DNA from: Aureibaculum marinum | Lineage (GTDB): Bacteria > Bacteroidota > Bacteroidia > Flavobacteriales > Flavobacteriaceae | DNA: 64,000 nt | Reading direction: 5' to 3' | NCBI RefSeq assembly: GCF_003813905.1 | Contig: NZ_RPFJ01000002.1 | Location: 310,001 to 374,000, forward strand | Shown: positions 38,242 through 49,354 of the stretch, piece by piece | Position numbering within the stretch: the stretch's first letter is position 1 | Layout: the number at the start of each line of letters is the position of its first letter | Position numbers and translations under genes: made by a program | Notes under the pieces: generated by a model | Seen by the model: only the letters and a program-made list of their open reading frames with translations | The model's database searches: none | Told to the model about the DNA's origin: nothing

Positions 38242-39156
38242 TTAATCTCTAATCAAAGGCATTGTAGAACACCTTAACAAGCCTTCTTGTTTTGCTATTT
38301 CTGTATAAGGGACCTCTTCAACCACAAAACCTTGTTGGCGTAACCAAGTATTTAATCTAGTAAAATTACGTTCAGAAATAACAACAGTTTCTGAAATGGA
38401 AAATATATTACTATACATATTATACATCTCTTCTTTAGAAATTTCGAAAATATTTTCTTTTCCAAAAAAGTTAACCAACCAATTGTATTCGTCTTCAATC
38501 AAAAATCCATTCTTATGTAAAATAGCTTTATTTGTACCTATTGGTTGAAAACAACAATCTAAATGTAAAGCATTTTCTCTAGCATTTGTATTTGATTTTC
38601 TTAATTCAAAAGACTTTACTTTTTTGTTGGGAAATAAGTCTTTTAAGGCCTCAACGGCATAACCATTTGTTCGTGCAGTAATTAAATCTGGATAATTATC
38701 TCCTGTATAAACACCTACAAAAATATAATCATTCCAAGGCATTACATCTCCACCTTCAATATGCACTTTTTCAGGAAATTTTATCACGTTTTCAGGAGCA
38801 ATTTGTTGAATAACATGTTCAATAGCTTCAATTTCTCTCTCTCTATCAGGCAGTATATTAGATTTAATAAACTTATCTTCTATAACAAAAGCAATATCTC
38901 TGGCAAAAATCTGATTGTAATTTTCAATTGTTTTAGGTCTAAAAACTTGAACATTATATTTTTTAAAAACGTTAGCCACAGCTTCCATTTCAATAATCAT
39001 ATCTTCCGTTTTAGGATAAGTTCCTGCAATAATATGTTCTCTAGATTTAGGGTCATACACTTGATCAAGTGCAGGCTCGTCTCCATTACTTTTAGCAGTA
39101 CCCAAAACTACTGCTCTCAGCCTTGAAGTTTCGTTCTGTATGTTTAGTTTTAACAT
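38242..39156 (-). CDS. Amidinotransferase / dimethylarginine dimethylaminohydrolase-like protein
   Basis: The 304-residue protein has the pentein-fold catalytic set: IEGGDVMPW with the substrate-binding acids, HLDCCFQPIG with the catalytic His and Asp, and near the C-terminus LLRCSTMPLIRD with the nucleophilic Cys. It groups with DDAH and arginine-acting amidinohydrolases of Bacteroidota; the exact substrate (arginine, methylarginine or another guanidine) is not clear. I chose the ATG at 39156 over an in-frame TTG 15 bases upstream. Confidence 0.82.
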   Translation of the reverse strand: MLKLNIQNETSRLRAVVLGTAKSNGDEPALDQVYDPKSREHIIAGTYPKTEDMIIEMEAVANVFKKYNVQVFRPKTIENYNQIFARDIAFVIEDKFIKSNILPDREREIEAIEHVIQQIAPENVIKFPEKVHIEGGDVMPWNDYIFVGVYTGDNYPDLITARTNGYAVEALKDLFPNKKVKSFELRKSNTNARENALHLDCCFQPIGTNKAILHKNGFLIEDEYNWLVNFFGKENIFEISKEEMYNMYSNIFSISETVVISERNFTRLNTWLRQQGFVVEEVPYTEIAKQEGLLRCSTMPLIRD

Positions 39157-39254
39157 TTTTGTTATTGTCAAATATTTAAACTTTAAAAAAGATGATATTG
39201 TTTTAGAAGTACAATTTACAACTATTACAAATCCAAGATTAAGTATTTTAATAT

Positions 39255-39279
39255 AAAAAATCCCGCTGATTCAGCGGGA
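39255..39279 (-). terminator. Terminator of gltA
   Basis: TCCCGCTGA pairs with TCAGCGGGA in a compact hairpin; on the minus strand it is followed by six T. It lies 43 bases past the gltA stop. Confidence 0.85.
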
Positions 39280-39321
39280 CTAATTTAACAATCAATTTTC
39301 AGATCGTGTAGAAAGTATATA

Positions 39322-40608
39322 TTATCTTTCTTCAACTGGAATAAATGGTCTTAATGTTTTTCCAATATAAATTTGACGAGGTCTTCCAATAGGCTCTTTA
39401 TTTAAACGCATTTCTCTCCATTGTGCAATCCACCCTGGTAAACGACCTAATGCAAACATAACGGTAAACATATCTGTTGGAATACCTAATGCACGATAAA
39501 TTACTCCTGAATAAAAATCAACATTAGGATATAATTTTCTATCTACAAAGTAAGAGTCTTCCAATGCTTCTTTTTCTAATCCTTTTGCTATATCTAATAT
39601 AGGATCTTCAATACCTAAATCATTTAAAATAGCATCTGCAGCTTTCTTAATAATTTTAGCTCTAGGGTCAAAATTCTTATATACTCTATGCCCAAAGCCC
39701 ATTAAACGGAATGGATCTTCTTTATCTTTTGCTTTAGCCATATATTTTTTTGTATCACCACCATCCTTTTGAATTGCCTCTAACATTTCAATTACAGCTT
39801 GATTGGCTCCACCGTGTAAAGGTCCCCAAAGTGCTGAAATACCAGATGCCAATGAAACAAATAGACCTGCATGAGAAGAACCCGCAATTCTTACTGTACT
39901 TGTAGAACAATTCTGTTCGTGGTCAGCATGTAAAATCAATAATTTGTCAAGTGCCTCAACAACGATAGGATTTAAAACATACTCTTCATTAGGCTGACTG
40001 AACATCATCTGTAATACATTTTCTACATATCCCAATGATGTACTTCCATAGTTTAGAGGTTGACCCATTTTTTTTCGTAATGTCCAAGACACCAAAACAG
40101 GAAATTTACCTAATATTTTAACGATAGACTTATACATTGCTTCTTCTGACCTTACATCTACAGAAGAAGGGTTAAACGCCGTAAGTGCACTTGTCAAAGA
40201 AGATAATACTCCCATTGGATGTGCAGATTTTGGAAACGCGTCTAAAATTTTCTTTACATCTTCATCTACAACAGATTGATGTTTAATATCATCGTGAAAC
40301 TTATCCAATTGTTCTTTATTTGGCAATTCTCCAAATATTAATAAATAAGCTACCTCAAGAAATTCTGCTTTTTCGGCTAACTCTTCAATAGAGTAACCTC
40401 TGTAATGTAAAATACCTTTTTCTCCATCTAAAAATGTAATAGCACTTTCACAAGATCCTGTATTTTTAAATCCAGGATCTAACGTAATAATACCACCAGT
40501 ACTATTTCTTAGAGAGCTAATATCTATTCCTAATTCATCTTCTGTACCTTTTACTATTGGAAATTCATATGTTTTACCATTAATTCCTAAAGTTGCTTTT
40601 TCTGACAT
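39322..40608 (-). CDS. gltA: Citrate synthase (type II)
   Basis: GltA condenses acetyl-CoA and oxaloacetate at the entry of the TCA cycle. The 428-residue protein is the hexameric bacterial type with an N-terminal beta domain (KTYEFPIVKGTEDELGIDIS). Active-site residues appear in LHGGANQAVIEML, GFGHRVYKNFDPRA and DFYSGVIYRALGIP. It is transcribed alone, between the DDAH-like gene and eno. Confidence 0.97.
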   Translation of the reverse strand: MSEKATLGINGKTYEFPIVKGTEDELGIDISSLRNSTGGIITLDPGFKNTGSCESAITFLDGEKGILHYRGYSIEELAEKAEFLEVAYLLIFGELPNKEQLDKFHDDIKHQSVVDEDVKKILDAFPKSAHPMGVLSSLTSALTAFNPSSVDVRSEEAMYKSIVKILGKFPVLVSWTLRKKMGQPLNYGSTSLGYVENVLQMMFSQPNEEYVLNPIVVEALDKLLILHADHEQNCSTSTVRIAGSSHAGLFVSLASGISALWGPLHGGANQAVIEMLEAIQKDGGDTKKYMAKAKDKEDPFRLMGFGHRVYKNFDPRAKIIKKAADAILNDLGIEDPILDIAKGLEKEALEDSYFVDRKLYPNVDFYSGVIYRALGIPTDMFTVMFALGRLPGWIAQWREMRLNKEPIGRPRQIYIGKTLRPFIPVEER

Positions 40609-40943
40609 ATTCTGTTTCTGTTATTATTAATTCTTTAAATTTTTTATAAATTCTTTTGCTAGCCTAATCAAAAAGATTAACCTAACACAAGTCTTATTTA
40701 TAATTTTATTTGCAAGAAGCTTAGAAAGAAAAATTTTATTCTTTTTAATGCAGCAATGAAAATAAAACTAAAAAAAACGCCAAATCACGATTTTTTTGCT
40801 CTAATTTGACACTTTTACCAAGTTAAGCTAAATTACAAAAATTACTATAATTTTTAAGAGAAAAATAGAATGATTTTTATTTAAGTAACATAAAAAAAGC
40901 GACTACTATGTATGTAATCGCTTTTTATTAAAATTGCAGTAAA
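40609..40943. other. Intergenic region between gltA and eno
   Basis: These 335 AT-rich bases hold the upstream region of gltA and the eno terminator (40892-40926). I found no gene and no convincing consensus promoter. Confidence 0.6.
40892..40926 (-). terminator. Terminator of eno
   Basis: AAAAAGCGA (40894-40902) pairs with TCGCTTTTT (40918-40926); on the minus strand the stem is followed by a T-run. It lies 18 bases after the eno stop. Confidence 0.75.
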
Positions 40944-42573
<1,630 letters not shown>

Positions 42574-43674
42574 CTAGCTCTGAATCATTTCAAAAAACTG
42601 ATCGAATAAATATTCTGAATCATTTGGCCCAGGACTTGCCTCAGGATGATATTGTACAGAAAAACATTTTTTATCTTTAATGCGAATACCTGCAACCGTA
42701 TAATCATTTAAATGAACATGGGTAATTTCAACATTTTCATTTTTCTCAGTCTGCTCCTTGTTTATAGCAAACCCATGATTTTGTGAAGTAATTTCTCCTT
42801 TTCCAGAAACTAGATTTTTAACAGGATGATTTATCCCTCTATGGCCATTATGCATTTTATAAGTACCTATTCCATTTGCTAATGCAATCACTTGATGACC
42901 AAGACAAATACCAAATAACGGCAAGTTTCTATCAATTATTTCTTTAGCTACTTGTTGGGCTTCAACCAGTGGTTTAGGATCTCCAGGTCCATTGGATAAG
43001 AAAAAACCATCAGGATTAAAGCTATTCATTTCTTCAAAAGTTGAATTATAAGGAAACACTTTTACATATGCATCTCGCTTTGCTAAGTTTCTTAAAATGT
43101 TCTTTTTAATACCAATATCTAAAGCTGAAATTTTATACTTAGCATTCTCATTACCAAAATAATATGGTTTTTTCGTAGAAACTTTAGATGCCAATTCTAA
43201 TCCATCCATATTAGGTACATCTGCCAATTGCTTTTTTAATTTTTCCATATCATCAACCTCAGTTGAAATAATGGCATTCATAGCTCCATGTTCTCTAATA
43301 TACGTAACTAAAGCTCTGGTATCAACATCTGAAATGGCAATTAGATTATGTTTTTCAAACCAATCTTTTAAAGATCCATTTGAATTAGGACGAGAATAAT
43401 CAAAACTAAAATTTCGGCATATTAATCCAGAAATTTTAATTCCTTCAGATTCAATTTCATTATCATTAACACCATAATTTCCAATATGTGCATTTGTGGC
43501 TACCATTAATTGACCAAAATATGATGGGTCTGTAAATATTTCTTGATAACCTGTCATTCCTGTATTGAAACAAATTTCTCCAGTAGAAGAACCTTCAATT
43601 CCAATAGATTTACCTTCGAAAATCGTTCCGTCAGCTAATAAAACAATTGCTTTTTTTCTAGTTTGATACTTCAT
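42574..43674 (-). CDS. carA: Carbamoyl-phosphate synthase small subunit
   Basis: CarA hydrolyses glutamine to give ammonia for carbamoyl phosphate, feeding pyrimidines and arginine. The 366-residue protein has the CarA N-terminal domain (NTGMTGYQEIFTDPSYFGQ) and a class I glutamine amidotransferase domain: nucleophilic Cys in FGICLGHQVIAL (about residue 258) and His/Glu in QYHPEASPGPND. The large subunit gene carB is not next to it. It follows the ribosomal cluster but is separated from it by a terminator. Confidence 0.97.
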   Translation of the reverse strand: MKYQTRKKAIVLLADGTIFEGKSIGIEGSSTGEICFNTGMTGYQEIFTDPSYFGQLMVATNAHIGNYGVNDNEIESEGIKISGLICRNFSFDYSRPNSNGSLKDWFEKHNLIAISDVDTRALVTYIREHGAMNAIISTEVDDMEKLKKQLADVPNMDGLELASKVSTKKPYYFGNENAKYKISALDIGIKKNILRNLAKRDAYVKVFPYNSTFEEMNSFNPDGFFLSNGPGDPKPLVEAQQVAKEIIDRNLPLFGICLGHQVIALANGIGTYKMHNGHRGINHPVKNLVSGKGEITSQNHGFAINKEQTEKNENVEITHVHLNDYTVAGIRIKDKKCFSVQYHPEASPGPNDSEYLFDQFFEMIQS

Positions 43675-43702
43675 TTAATGTATATTTTTACAAAAATAAT
43701 AT

Positions 43703-43738
43703 AAAAAAAAGGATAAACTAAATTAGCTTATCCTTTTT
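43703..43738 (-). terminator. Terminator of the ribosomal supercluster
   Basis: A 16-base arm (43706-43721) pairs with 43723-43738 with one mismatch; T-runs flank it on both strands. On the minus strand it lies 21 bases after the rplQ stop and before carA. Confidence 0.85.
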
Positions 43739-43759
43739 ATATTTAATGTTTATTAACAT

Positions 43760-44251
43760 CTATTCTTCCTCTTCTGATTTAGAAGCTTTTTTTTCTGCTG
43801 CAGGAACCGGAGGAACAACGTTTGTAGATTTGCTTCCGCCTCTTCTACTTCTTCTTGTTGTTTTCTTCTTACTACCATTAGGATTGTATGTAGTATTGTA
43901 ATCAACCAACTCTACCATAGCCATATCAGCATTATCACCTAATCGATTACCTAATTTTATAATTCTAACATATCCTCCTGGTCTATCAGCTACTTTAGTA
44001 GCAACTTCTCTAAACAATTCACTTACAGCCTCTTTTTGTCTTAAGTAACTAAAAACTACCCTTCTATTATGTGTAGTATCTGTTTTAGACTTCGTAATTA
44101 ATGGCTCAACAAATTGTCTTAAAGCTTTAGCTTTAGCAACAGTAGTATTTATACGCTTGTGTTCTATTAATGAACAAGCCATATTTGCTAACATAGCTTT
44201 TCTATGAGCAGTTTTTCTACTTAAATGGTTAAATTTCTTTCCGTGTCTCAT
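43760..44251 (-). CDS. rplQ: 50S ribosomal protein L17
   Basis: The first 115 residues are a standard L17 ([20 protein letters not shown], then [13 protein letters not shown] and [20 protein letters not shown]). A C-terminal extension of about 45 residues follows, first rich in Lys/Arg/Ser, then Pro/Ala, and ending in four Glu. Such tails are common in Bacteroidota but absent from E. coli L17. It is the last gene of the alpha-operon part, separated from rpoA by an unusually long 150-base spacer. Confidence 0.96.
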   Translation of the reverse strand: MRHGKKFNHLSRKTAHRKAMLANMACSLIEHKRINTTVAKAKALRQFVEPLITKSKTDTTHNRRVVFSYLRQKEAVSELFREVATKVADRPGGYVRIIKLGNRLGDNADMAMVELVDYNTTYNPNGSKKKTTRRSRRGGSKSTNVVPPVPAAEKKASKSEEEE

Positions 44252-44256
44252 TTTAT

Positions 44257-44284
44257 TCGATGTTAGATGCTAGACAATAGATTT
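44257..44284. repeat. Four degenerate heptamer repeats upstream of rplQ
   Basis: On the minus strand the bases read AAATCTA TTGTCTA GCATCTA ACATCGA: four consecutive 7-base units ending in TCTA or a near variant. They lie six bases upstream of the rplQ start, inside the 150-base spacer 44252-44401, which otherwise shows no gene. Confidence 0.5.
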
Positions 44285-44401
44285 GCAATTATAACTTCAC
44301 ACTTCTATTTCTAAATCTATACTTATTTACTTGTTAATTAAAATATTGAAAAACAAAAGACATTACATGATATGCAAAATCCTTAAAAACAATATTTCTT
44401 T

Positions 44402-45394
44402 TTATTCTTTGTCCAATTTATATTTACTCAAATCCATGCCAAAGGTTAACCCTTTTACACTCACCAACTCATCAAGCTCTGTTAACGATTTTTTACCAAA
44501 GTTTCTGAACTTCATTAAGTCATTTTTATTGAATGATACAAGATCTCCTAAGGTATCAACTTCAGCAGCTTTTAAACAATTCAATGCTCTTACTGAAAGA
44601 TCCATATCAATTAATCTTGTTTTTAATAATTGTCTCATGTGAAGAGATTCTTCATCATAAGTTTCAGTCTGTGCTATTTCATCTGCTTCTAAAGTAATAC
44701 GCTCATCAGAGAATAACATAAAGTGATGAATTAATATTTTTGCAGCCTCAGTCAATGCATCTTTTGGATTAATTGAACCATCAGTAACAATATCAAAGAT
44801 TAATTTTTCATAATCTGTTTTTTGCTCTACACGAAAGTTCTCAACAGCATATTTTACATTTTTTATTGGAGTAAAAATAGCATCAGTAAATATAGTTCCT
44901 AAAGGAGCATTAGGTTTTTTATTTTCTTCAGATAATACAAACCCTCTACCCTTTTCTATGGTAAATTCTAAATCAAGTTTAACTGATTTTTCCATATTAC
45001 AAATAACTAAATCAGGATTCAATACTTGAAAGCCTGAAATAAAGTTTTGAAAATCTCCTGCAGTTAATTGTTCTTTACCTGTTACAGTAACAGTAACTGT
45101 TTCATTGTCAGTATCTTCTATTTGTTGTTTAAAACGTACTTGTTTTAAATTCAACACAATCTCTGTAACATCCTCTACTACACCTTTTACTGTAGAAAAT
45201 TCATGCTCTACACCTTCAATTCTTAAAGATGTAATAGCATATCCTTCTAAAGAAGATAATAAAACTCTACGTAATGCATTACCAACAGTTAAACCATAAC
45301 CTGGCTCTAAAGGTCTGAATTCAAATCTACCTTCAAAATCAGTAGATTCGATCATTATTACTTTATCGGGTTTTTGAAAATTTAAAATTGCCAT
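44402..45394 (-). CDS. rpoA: RNA polymerase alpha subunit
   Basis: The 330-residue protein has the N-terminal dimerisation domain ([20 protein letters not shown], then [18 protein letters not shown]) and the C-terminal DNA-binding domain from about residue 250 with [20 protein letters not shown] and the helix-hairpin-helix [12 protein letters not shown]. In Bacteroidota the unusual primary sigma factor works with this alpha subunit on TTTG/TAnnTTTG promoters, which matches the promoters seen here. It lies 21 bases after rpsD. Confidence 0.98.
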   Translation of the reverse strand: MAILNFQKPDKVIMIESTDFEGRFEFRPLEPGYGLTVGNALRRVLLSSLEGYAITSLRIEGVEHEFSTVKGVVEDVTEIVLNLKQVRFKQQIEDTDNETVTVTVTGKEQLTAGDFQNFISGFQVLNPDLVICNMEKSVKLDLEFTIEKGRGFVLSEENKKPNAPLGTIFTDAIFTPIKNVKYAVENFRVEQKTDYEKLIFDIVTDGSINPKDALTEAAKILIHHFMLFSDERITLEADEIAQTETYDEESLHMRQLLKTRLIDMDLSVRALNCLKAAEVDTLGDLVSFNKNDLMKFRNFGKKSLTELDELVSVKGLTFGMDLSKYKLDKE

Positions 45395-45415
45395 AAGTTC
45401 AATTATTTTCTTTAA

Positions 45416-46021
45416 TTATTTAGAGTATAATTCTACAATAAATTGTTCGTTAATATTTTCTGGAATTTGAATTCTTTCTGGTACAGTAACAAAAGTACCT
45501 TGCATTGTATCACTATTCCAGTTTAGCCATTCATACACTGCACTATTATTTGCCAATGAACTTTCAATAGCTAATAAAGATTTAGATTTTTCTCTAACCC
45601 CAACAACGTCACCTTCTTTTAACGAATACGAAGGAATATTAACCAATTCACCATTAACAGTAATATGTCTATGAGATACTAACTGACGTGCACTTCTACG
45701 AGAAGGAGCAATACCTAATCTATAAACTACATTATCTAAACGAGATTCACATAATTGTAATAAAATTTCACCAGTAATACCTCTACTTCTAGATGCCTTT
45801 TCAAACAAATTTCTGAACTGACGTTCTAAGATACCATAAGTATATTTTGCTTTTTGCTTTTCCATTAATTGGATAGCATATTCTGATTTTTTACCACGTC
45901 GACGATTGTTACCATGTTGTCCTGGTGGATAATTTCTTTTTTCGAATGATTTATCATCTCCGAAGATTGCCTCGCCAAATTTACGAGCGATTTTAGTTTT
46001 TGGTCCTGTATATCTTGCCAT
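45416..46021 (-). CDS. rpsD: 30S ribosomal protein S4
   Basis: S4 is a primary 16S rRNA binder and, in several bacteria, a translational repressor of its own operon. The 201-residue protein has [20 protein letters not shown], the YPPGQHG loop and the S4 RNA-binding domain ([20 protein letters not shown], then [13 protein letters not shown]). It lacks zinc-binding cysteines. A nested stem structure directly upstream (46036-46086) may be its own regulatory site. Confidence 0.97.
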   Translation of the reverse strand: MARYTGPKTKIARKFGEAIFGDDKSFEKRNYPPGQHGNNRRRGKKSEYAIQLMEKQKAKYTYGILERQFRNLFEKASRSRGITGEILLQLCESRLDNVVYRLGIAPSRRSARQLVSHRHITVNGELVNIPSYSLKEGDVVGVREKSKSLLAIESSLANNSAVYEWLNWNSDTMQGTFVTVPERIQIPENINEQFIVELYSK

Positions 46022-46035
46022 TTTTAAGTTTTTAT

Positions 46036-46086
46036 AAAAGGGATTATGAATTAAGGCTTATCCTTCGATAATCTACATTTCCTTTT
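46036..46086 (-). promoter_or_regulatory. Candidate RNA leader of rpsD
   Basis: In RNA orientation three nested stems fit together: outer AAAAGG/CCTTTT (46086-46081 with 46041-46036), middle GATTAT/ATAATC (46073-46068 with 46047-46042) and inner AAGG/CCTT with a five-base loop. The outer and middle stems stack without gap on one side and are separated by a seven-base bulge on the other. The structure ends 14 bases before the rpsD ATG, in a 136-base spacer that is long for this cluster. S4 leaders are established regulatory RNAs; this assignment is inference. Confidence 0.55.
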
Positions 46087-46157
46087 AAGTGATTAAAATT
46101 TATATTAACAGTTACTAAAGTATATTTAGTTTTTAAAAAAGCTGAAATAAATTCAAC

Positions 46158-46553
46158 TTATACTCTACGTCTTTTAGGAGGACGACATCCGTTATGTGGT
46201 AGTGGAGTAACATCAATAATTTCAGTTACTTCAATACCTGCATTATGTATGGTTCTAATAGCAGATTCTCTACCATTTCCTGGACCTTTTACATAAACCT
46301 TTACTTTTCTTAATCCTGCCTCATGTGCAACTTTCGCACAATCTTCAGCTGCTGTTTGTGCAGCATAAGGAGTATTCTTTTTAGAACCTCTAAATCCTTG
46401 TTTACCAGCAGAAGACCAAGAAATAACATCTCCTTTTTTATTCGTTAAAGAAATTATAATATTATTGAATGTAGCTTGAATATGAGCTTCTCCAATAGCA
46501 TCAACTATAACTTTACGTTTTTTTGAACTTGATTTTGAACTTGTTTTTGCCAT
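46158..46553 (-). CDS. rpsK: 30S ribosomal protein S11
   Basis: The 131-residue protein has the S11 core: [40 protein letters not shown] and the C-terminal [18 protein letters not shown] that contacts the 16S platform and the Shine-Dalgarno helix region. In Bacteroidota the S11/S18/S21 neighbourhood is reported to occlude the anti-Shine-Dalgarno, in keeping with the rarity of purine-rich ribosome sites in this window. Confidence 0.97.
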   Translation of the reverse strand: MAKTSSKSSSKKRKVIVDAIGEAHIQATFNNIIISLTNKKGDVISWSSAGKQGFRGSKKNTPYAAQTAAEDCAKVAHEAGLRKVKVYVKGPGNGRESAIRTIHNAGIEVTEIIDVTPLPHNGCRPPKRRRV

Positions 46554-46627
46554 AATTAATAGTCATTAGCAGATTGTTTAAAGATATTCATATACAATTG
46601 AATACTATACAAACAATCCCTTATAAA

Positions 46628-47002
46628 TTATTTAGTTGCTTTCTTTTTATTAGCAACAGTTTTTCTTTTACCCTTTCTAGTTCTAGAATTATTCTTAGTT
46701 CTTTGACCTCGTAATGGTAAACCAGATCTATGACGGATACCTCTGTAACAACCTATGTCCATTAATCGCTTAATGTTCATTTGAGTTTCAGAACGTAATT
46801 CACCTTCTATAGTGTATGTACCAACTTGTTCTCTAATTTTACTAATTTCTTCATCAGTCCAATCTTGAACTTTAGTGTTTTCATCTACTCCTGCATTTGC
46901 TAAAATTTCTTTAGCTCTATTTCTACCAACACCATAAATGTAAGTTAATGATATAACTCCTCTCTTGTTTTTTGGTATATCTATACCCGCTATTCTTGCC
47001 AT
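46628..47002 (-). CDS. rpsM: 30S ribosomal protein S13
   Basis: The 124-residue protein has the S13 start [20 protein letters not shown], the helix-two-turns-helix [16 protein letters not shown] and the C-terminal [18 protein letters not shown] that reaches the tRNAs in the A and P sites. It starts two bases after the rpmJ stop. Confidence 0.97.
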   Translation of the reverse strand: MARIAGIDIPKNKRGVISLTYIYGVGRNRAKEILANAGVDENTKVQDWTDEEISKIREQVGTYTIEGELRSETQMNIKRLMDIGCYRGIRHRSGLPLRGQRTKNNSRTRKGKRKTVANKKKATK

Positions 47003-47004
47003 AA

Positions 47005-47121
47005 TTATCCTTGTCTTTGTTTAAATCTAGGATTCTTTTTATTGATTACATATAATCTACCTTTTCTGCGTACAATTTTGCAGTCGGCACTTCTCTTTTT
47101 TACTGATGCTCTTACCTTCAT
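47005..47121 (-). CDS. rpmJ: 50S ribosomal protein L36, zinc-free form
   Basis: This 38-residue protein begins [20 protein letters not shown] and ends [13 protein letters not shown]. The zinc form of L36 has three Cys and one His as ligands; here only Cys14 remains, and the others are replaced by Ala/Asp, Lys/Asn and Arg. It is therefore the C-minus (zinc-independent) form. The gene lies between infA and rpsM in the standard order. Confidence 0.95.
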   Translation of the reverse strand: MKVRASVKKRSADCKIVRRKGRLYVINKKNPRFKQRQG

Positions 47122-47131
47122 CGCTATTATT

Positions 47132-47347
47132 TTAGTATCTATACGTTATACGAGCCTTAGTTAAATCATAAGGACTCATTTCTAATTTTACTTTATCTCC
47201 AGGTAATAATTTAATATAGTGCATACGCATTTTACCCGAAATATGTGCAGTCACAATATGACCATTTTCGAGTTCAACTCGAAACATTGCATTAGATAAT
47301 GCTTCAATAATTGTTCCGTCTTGTTCTATTGCTTGTTGTTTTGCCAT
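47132..47347 (-). CDS. infA: Translation initiation factor IF-1
   Basis: This 71-residue OB-fold protein matches IF-1 over its length: [40 protein letters not shown] and the closing [14 protein letters not shown]-1 binds the 30S A site during initiation. It lies six bases after the secY stop. Confidence 0.97.
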   Translation of the reverse strand: MAKQQAIEQDGTIIEALSNAMFRVELENGHIVTAHISGKMRMHYIKLLPGDKVKLEMSPYDLTKARITYRY

Positions 47348-47353
47348 CTTATA

Positions 47354-48691
47354 TTATGCTACCGATTTTCTATTAGTTCCAGTTTTCATTAATCCATCAT
47401 AATGACGATTTAATAGATGTGAATTTATTTGTTGAATGGTATCTATAGCTACACCAACCATAATTAACAATGATGTTCCTCCATAGAATATAGCCCATCC
47501 TGGCTGCACACCAGCTTTTACAATAAATGCTGGCAACACAGCTAATAAAGCTAAAAATATAGATCCTGGTAATGTAATTCTAGATAAAACTGTATCTAAA
47601 TAATCAGCTGTCTCCTTACCTGGTCTAATTCCTGGAAGAAAACCACCACTACGTTTTAAATCATCAGCCATTTTATTGGTTGGTATTGTAATAGCCGTAT
47701 AGAAATAACTAAAAACAATTATTAATATAGCAAAAACAATATTATACCATAAACCAAACATATCTTGAAAAGCAATACCTATTGATTTTAACGTATTATT
47801 TTCAGCACTAGATAATAACTGAGGTACAAACATAAGAGCTTGAGCAAATATAATAGGCATAACCCCAGATGAATTCAATTTTAAAGGAATATATTGTCTA
47901 GCTCCTGCAGCATCTTGTACATTACCTGCAACTGTTCGTCTTGCATATTGCACGGCAATTCTACGAACTGCAGTAACTAAAAATACACAAGCCAATATTG
48001 CAACTAACCACAGTATAATCTCTATTAAAATCATCAATATACCACCGTTAGACTGAGATACTCTAGATCCAAATTCTTGTATAAATGTAGATGGTAATCT
48101 AGCAATAATACCTATCATAATCAATAAAGAAATCCCATTACCAATACCTTTATCTGTAATTCGTTCTCCTAACCACATTGCAAATACCGTACCTGTAGTT
48201 AACAATAAAATAGATGAAAACCAAAATAAAGGTCCTCTCCCCAACAAGAATGCAGATTCAGGTATACCGAGACTAGGTAAACTTGCAATATAAGCTGGAG
48301 CTTGAATTAACAATATACCAATAGTTAACCAACGAGTAATTTGATTAATTTTTTTACGTCCACTTTCACCTTCTTTCTGTAATTTTTGTAAATAAGGAAC
48401 AGCTATACCCATCAACTGAACAACAATAGATGCTGAAATATAAGGCATAATACCCAATGCCATCACAGAAGCTTGAGCAAAAGCACCTCCAGTAAAGGCA
48501 TTTAATAATCCTAATAAATTATTATCACTAGTTTTATTTGCAAGATTAGTCAATTGCCCACCATCTATTCCAGGTAAAGTTACTTGTGCTGCTAAACGAT
48601 ACACAACCATTAAACCAAGAGTTAAGATAATTTTATTTCTTAGTTCTTCAATTTTCCAAATATCTTGTATGGTATTTATAAACTTTTTCAT
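47354..48691 (-). CDS. secY: Protein translocase subunit SecY
   Basis: SecY is the pore of the Sec translocon. The 445-residue protein shows ten membrane helices, the plug region near residue 60-80 (LLNAFTGGAFAQASVMALGI), the cytoplasmic loop QYARRTVAGNVQDAAGARQ and the IRPGKETADYL segment that contacts the ribosome and SecA. It sits between rplO and infA as in most bacteria. Confidence 0.98.
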   Translation of the reverse strand: MKKFINTIQDIWKIEELRNKIILTLGLMVVYRLAAQVTLPGIDGGQLTNLANKTSDNNLLGLLNAFTGGAFAQASVMALGIMPYISASIVVQLMGIAVPYLQKLQKEGESGRKKINQITRWLTIGILLIQAPAYIASLPSLGIPESAFLLGRGPLFWFSSILLLTTGTVFAMWLGERITDKGIGNGISLLIMIGIIARLPSTFIQEFGSRVSQSNGGILMILIEIILWLVAILACVFLVTAVRRIAVQYARRTVAGNVQDAAGARQYIPLKLNSSGVMPIIFAQALMFVPQLLSSAENNTLKSIGIAFQDMFGLWYNIVFAILIIVFSYFYTAITIPTNKMADDLKRSGGFLPGIRPGKETADYLDTVLSRITLPGSIFLALLAVLPAFIVKAGVQPGWAIFYGGTSLLIMVGVAIDTIQQINSHLLNRHYDGLMKTGTNRKSVA

Positions 48692-48698
48692 TTATTTC

Positions 48699-49151
48699 TT
48701 ATAATGTTACTGCTTTTCCACCTGCTTTTTCTATTGCTTCTTTAGCTGTAGCAGTAAACTTGTGGACAGTAATATCTAATTTAGCCTTTAATTCTCCCCT
48801 ACCTAAAATTTTTACCAAGTCATTTTTACCAACAAAACCATTATCAACTAATGTTTCAAATGTAACAGTATCTTTTATACTTCCATTATCAACCATTTTT
48901 TGCAAAGTATCTAAATTAATACCTTTATATTCTTTACGGTTTATGTTTGTAAATCCAAATTTAGGTACACGACGTTGAATAGGCATTTGTCCACCTTCAA
49001 ATCCAATCTTTTTAGAATATCCTGAACGTGATTTGGCACCTTTATGACCTCTAGTAGCAGTACCTCCTTTTCCTGATCCTTGGCCCCTACCAATTCGTTT
49101 TCCTTTACTTTTAACTGCTCCTTTAGCAGGTCTTAAGTTGTTTAATTCCAT
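48699..49151 (-). CDS. rplO: 50S ribosomal protein L15
   Basis: The 150-residue protein has the extended Gly-rich N-terminus of L15 (KRIGRGQGSGKGGTATRGHK, then GAKSRSGY), the EGGQMPIQRRVPKFGF segment and the C-terminal globular part. It is nine bases after rpmD and seven before secY. Confidence 0.97.
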   Translation of the reverse strand: MELNNLRPAKGAVKSKGKRIGRGQGSGKGGTATRGHKGAKSRSGYSKKIGFEGGQMPIQRRVPKFGFTNINRKEYKGINLDTLQKMVDNGSIKDTVTFETLVDNGFVGKNDLVKILGRGELKAKLDITVHKFTATAKEAIEKAGGKAVTL

Positions 49152-49160
49152 ATCGTTATC

Positions 49161-49343
49161 TTATTTAACTTCTTCAACAGAAACTAAGTGTTTAACTTTA
49201 TTTACCATTCCAAGGATAGTTGGTGAAGCATCATGCTCAACCACTTGATCCACTTTACGTAGCCCTAACGCTTCTAAAGTTCTCTTCTGATCTTTAACTC
49301 GATTAATTTTACTACGTACTTGTTTTACTCTAATTTTTTTCAT
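49161..49343 (-). CDS. rpmD: 50S ribosomal protein L30
   Basis: This 60-residue protein has the L30 ferredoxin-like fold pattern: RVKQVRSKINRVKDQKRTLE, LGLRKVDQVVEHDASPTILG and VNKVKHLVSVEEV. Length and place between rpsE and rplO are standard. Confidence 0.95.
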   Translation of the reverse strand: MKKIRVKQVRSKINRVKDQKRTLEALGLRKVDQVVEHDASPTILGMVNKVKHLVSVEEVK

Positions 49344-49354
49344 CTCCTCTACGA

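Noticed and set aside
38761-39126. 121-codon open frame antisense to the DDAH-like gene
   Set aside because: Low-complexity Phe/Asn/Ser-rich product opposite a conserved enzyme; it is a by-product of AT-rich codon use.
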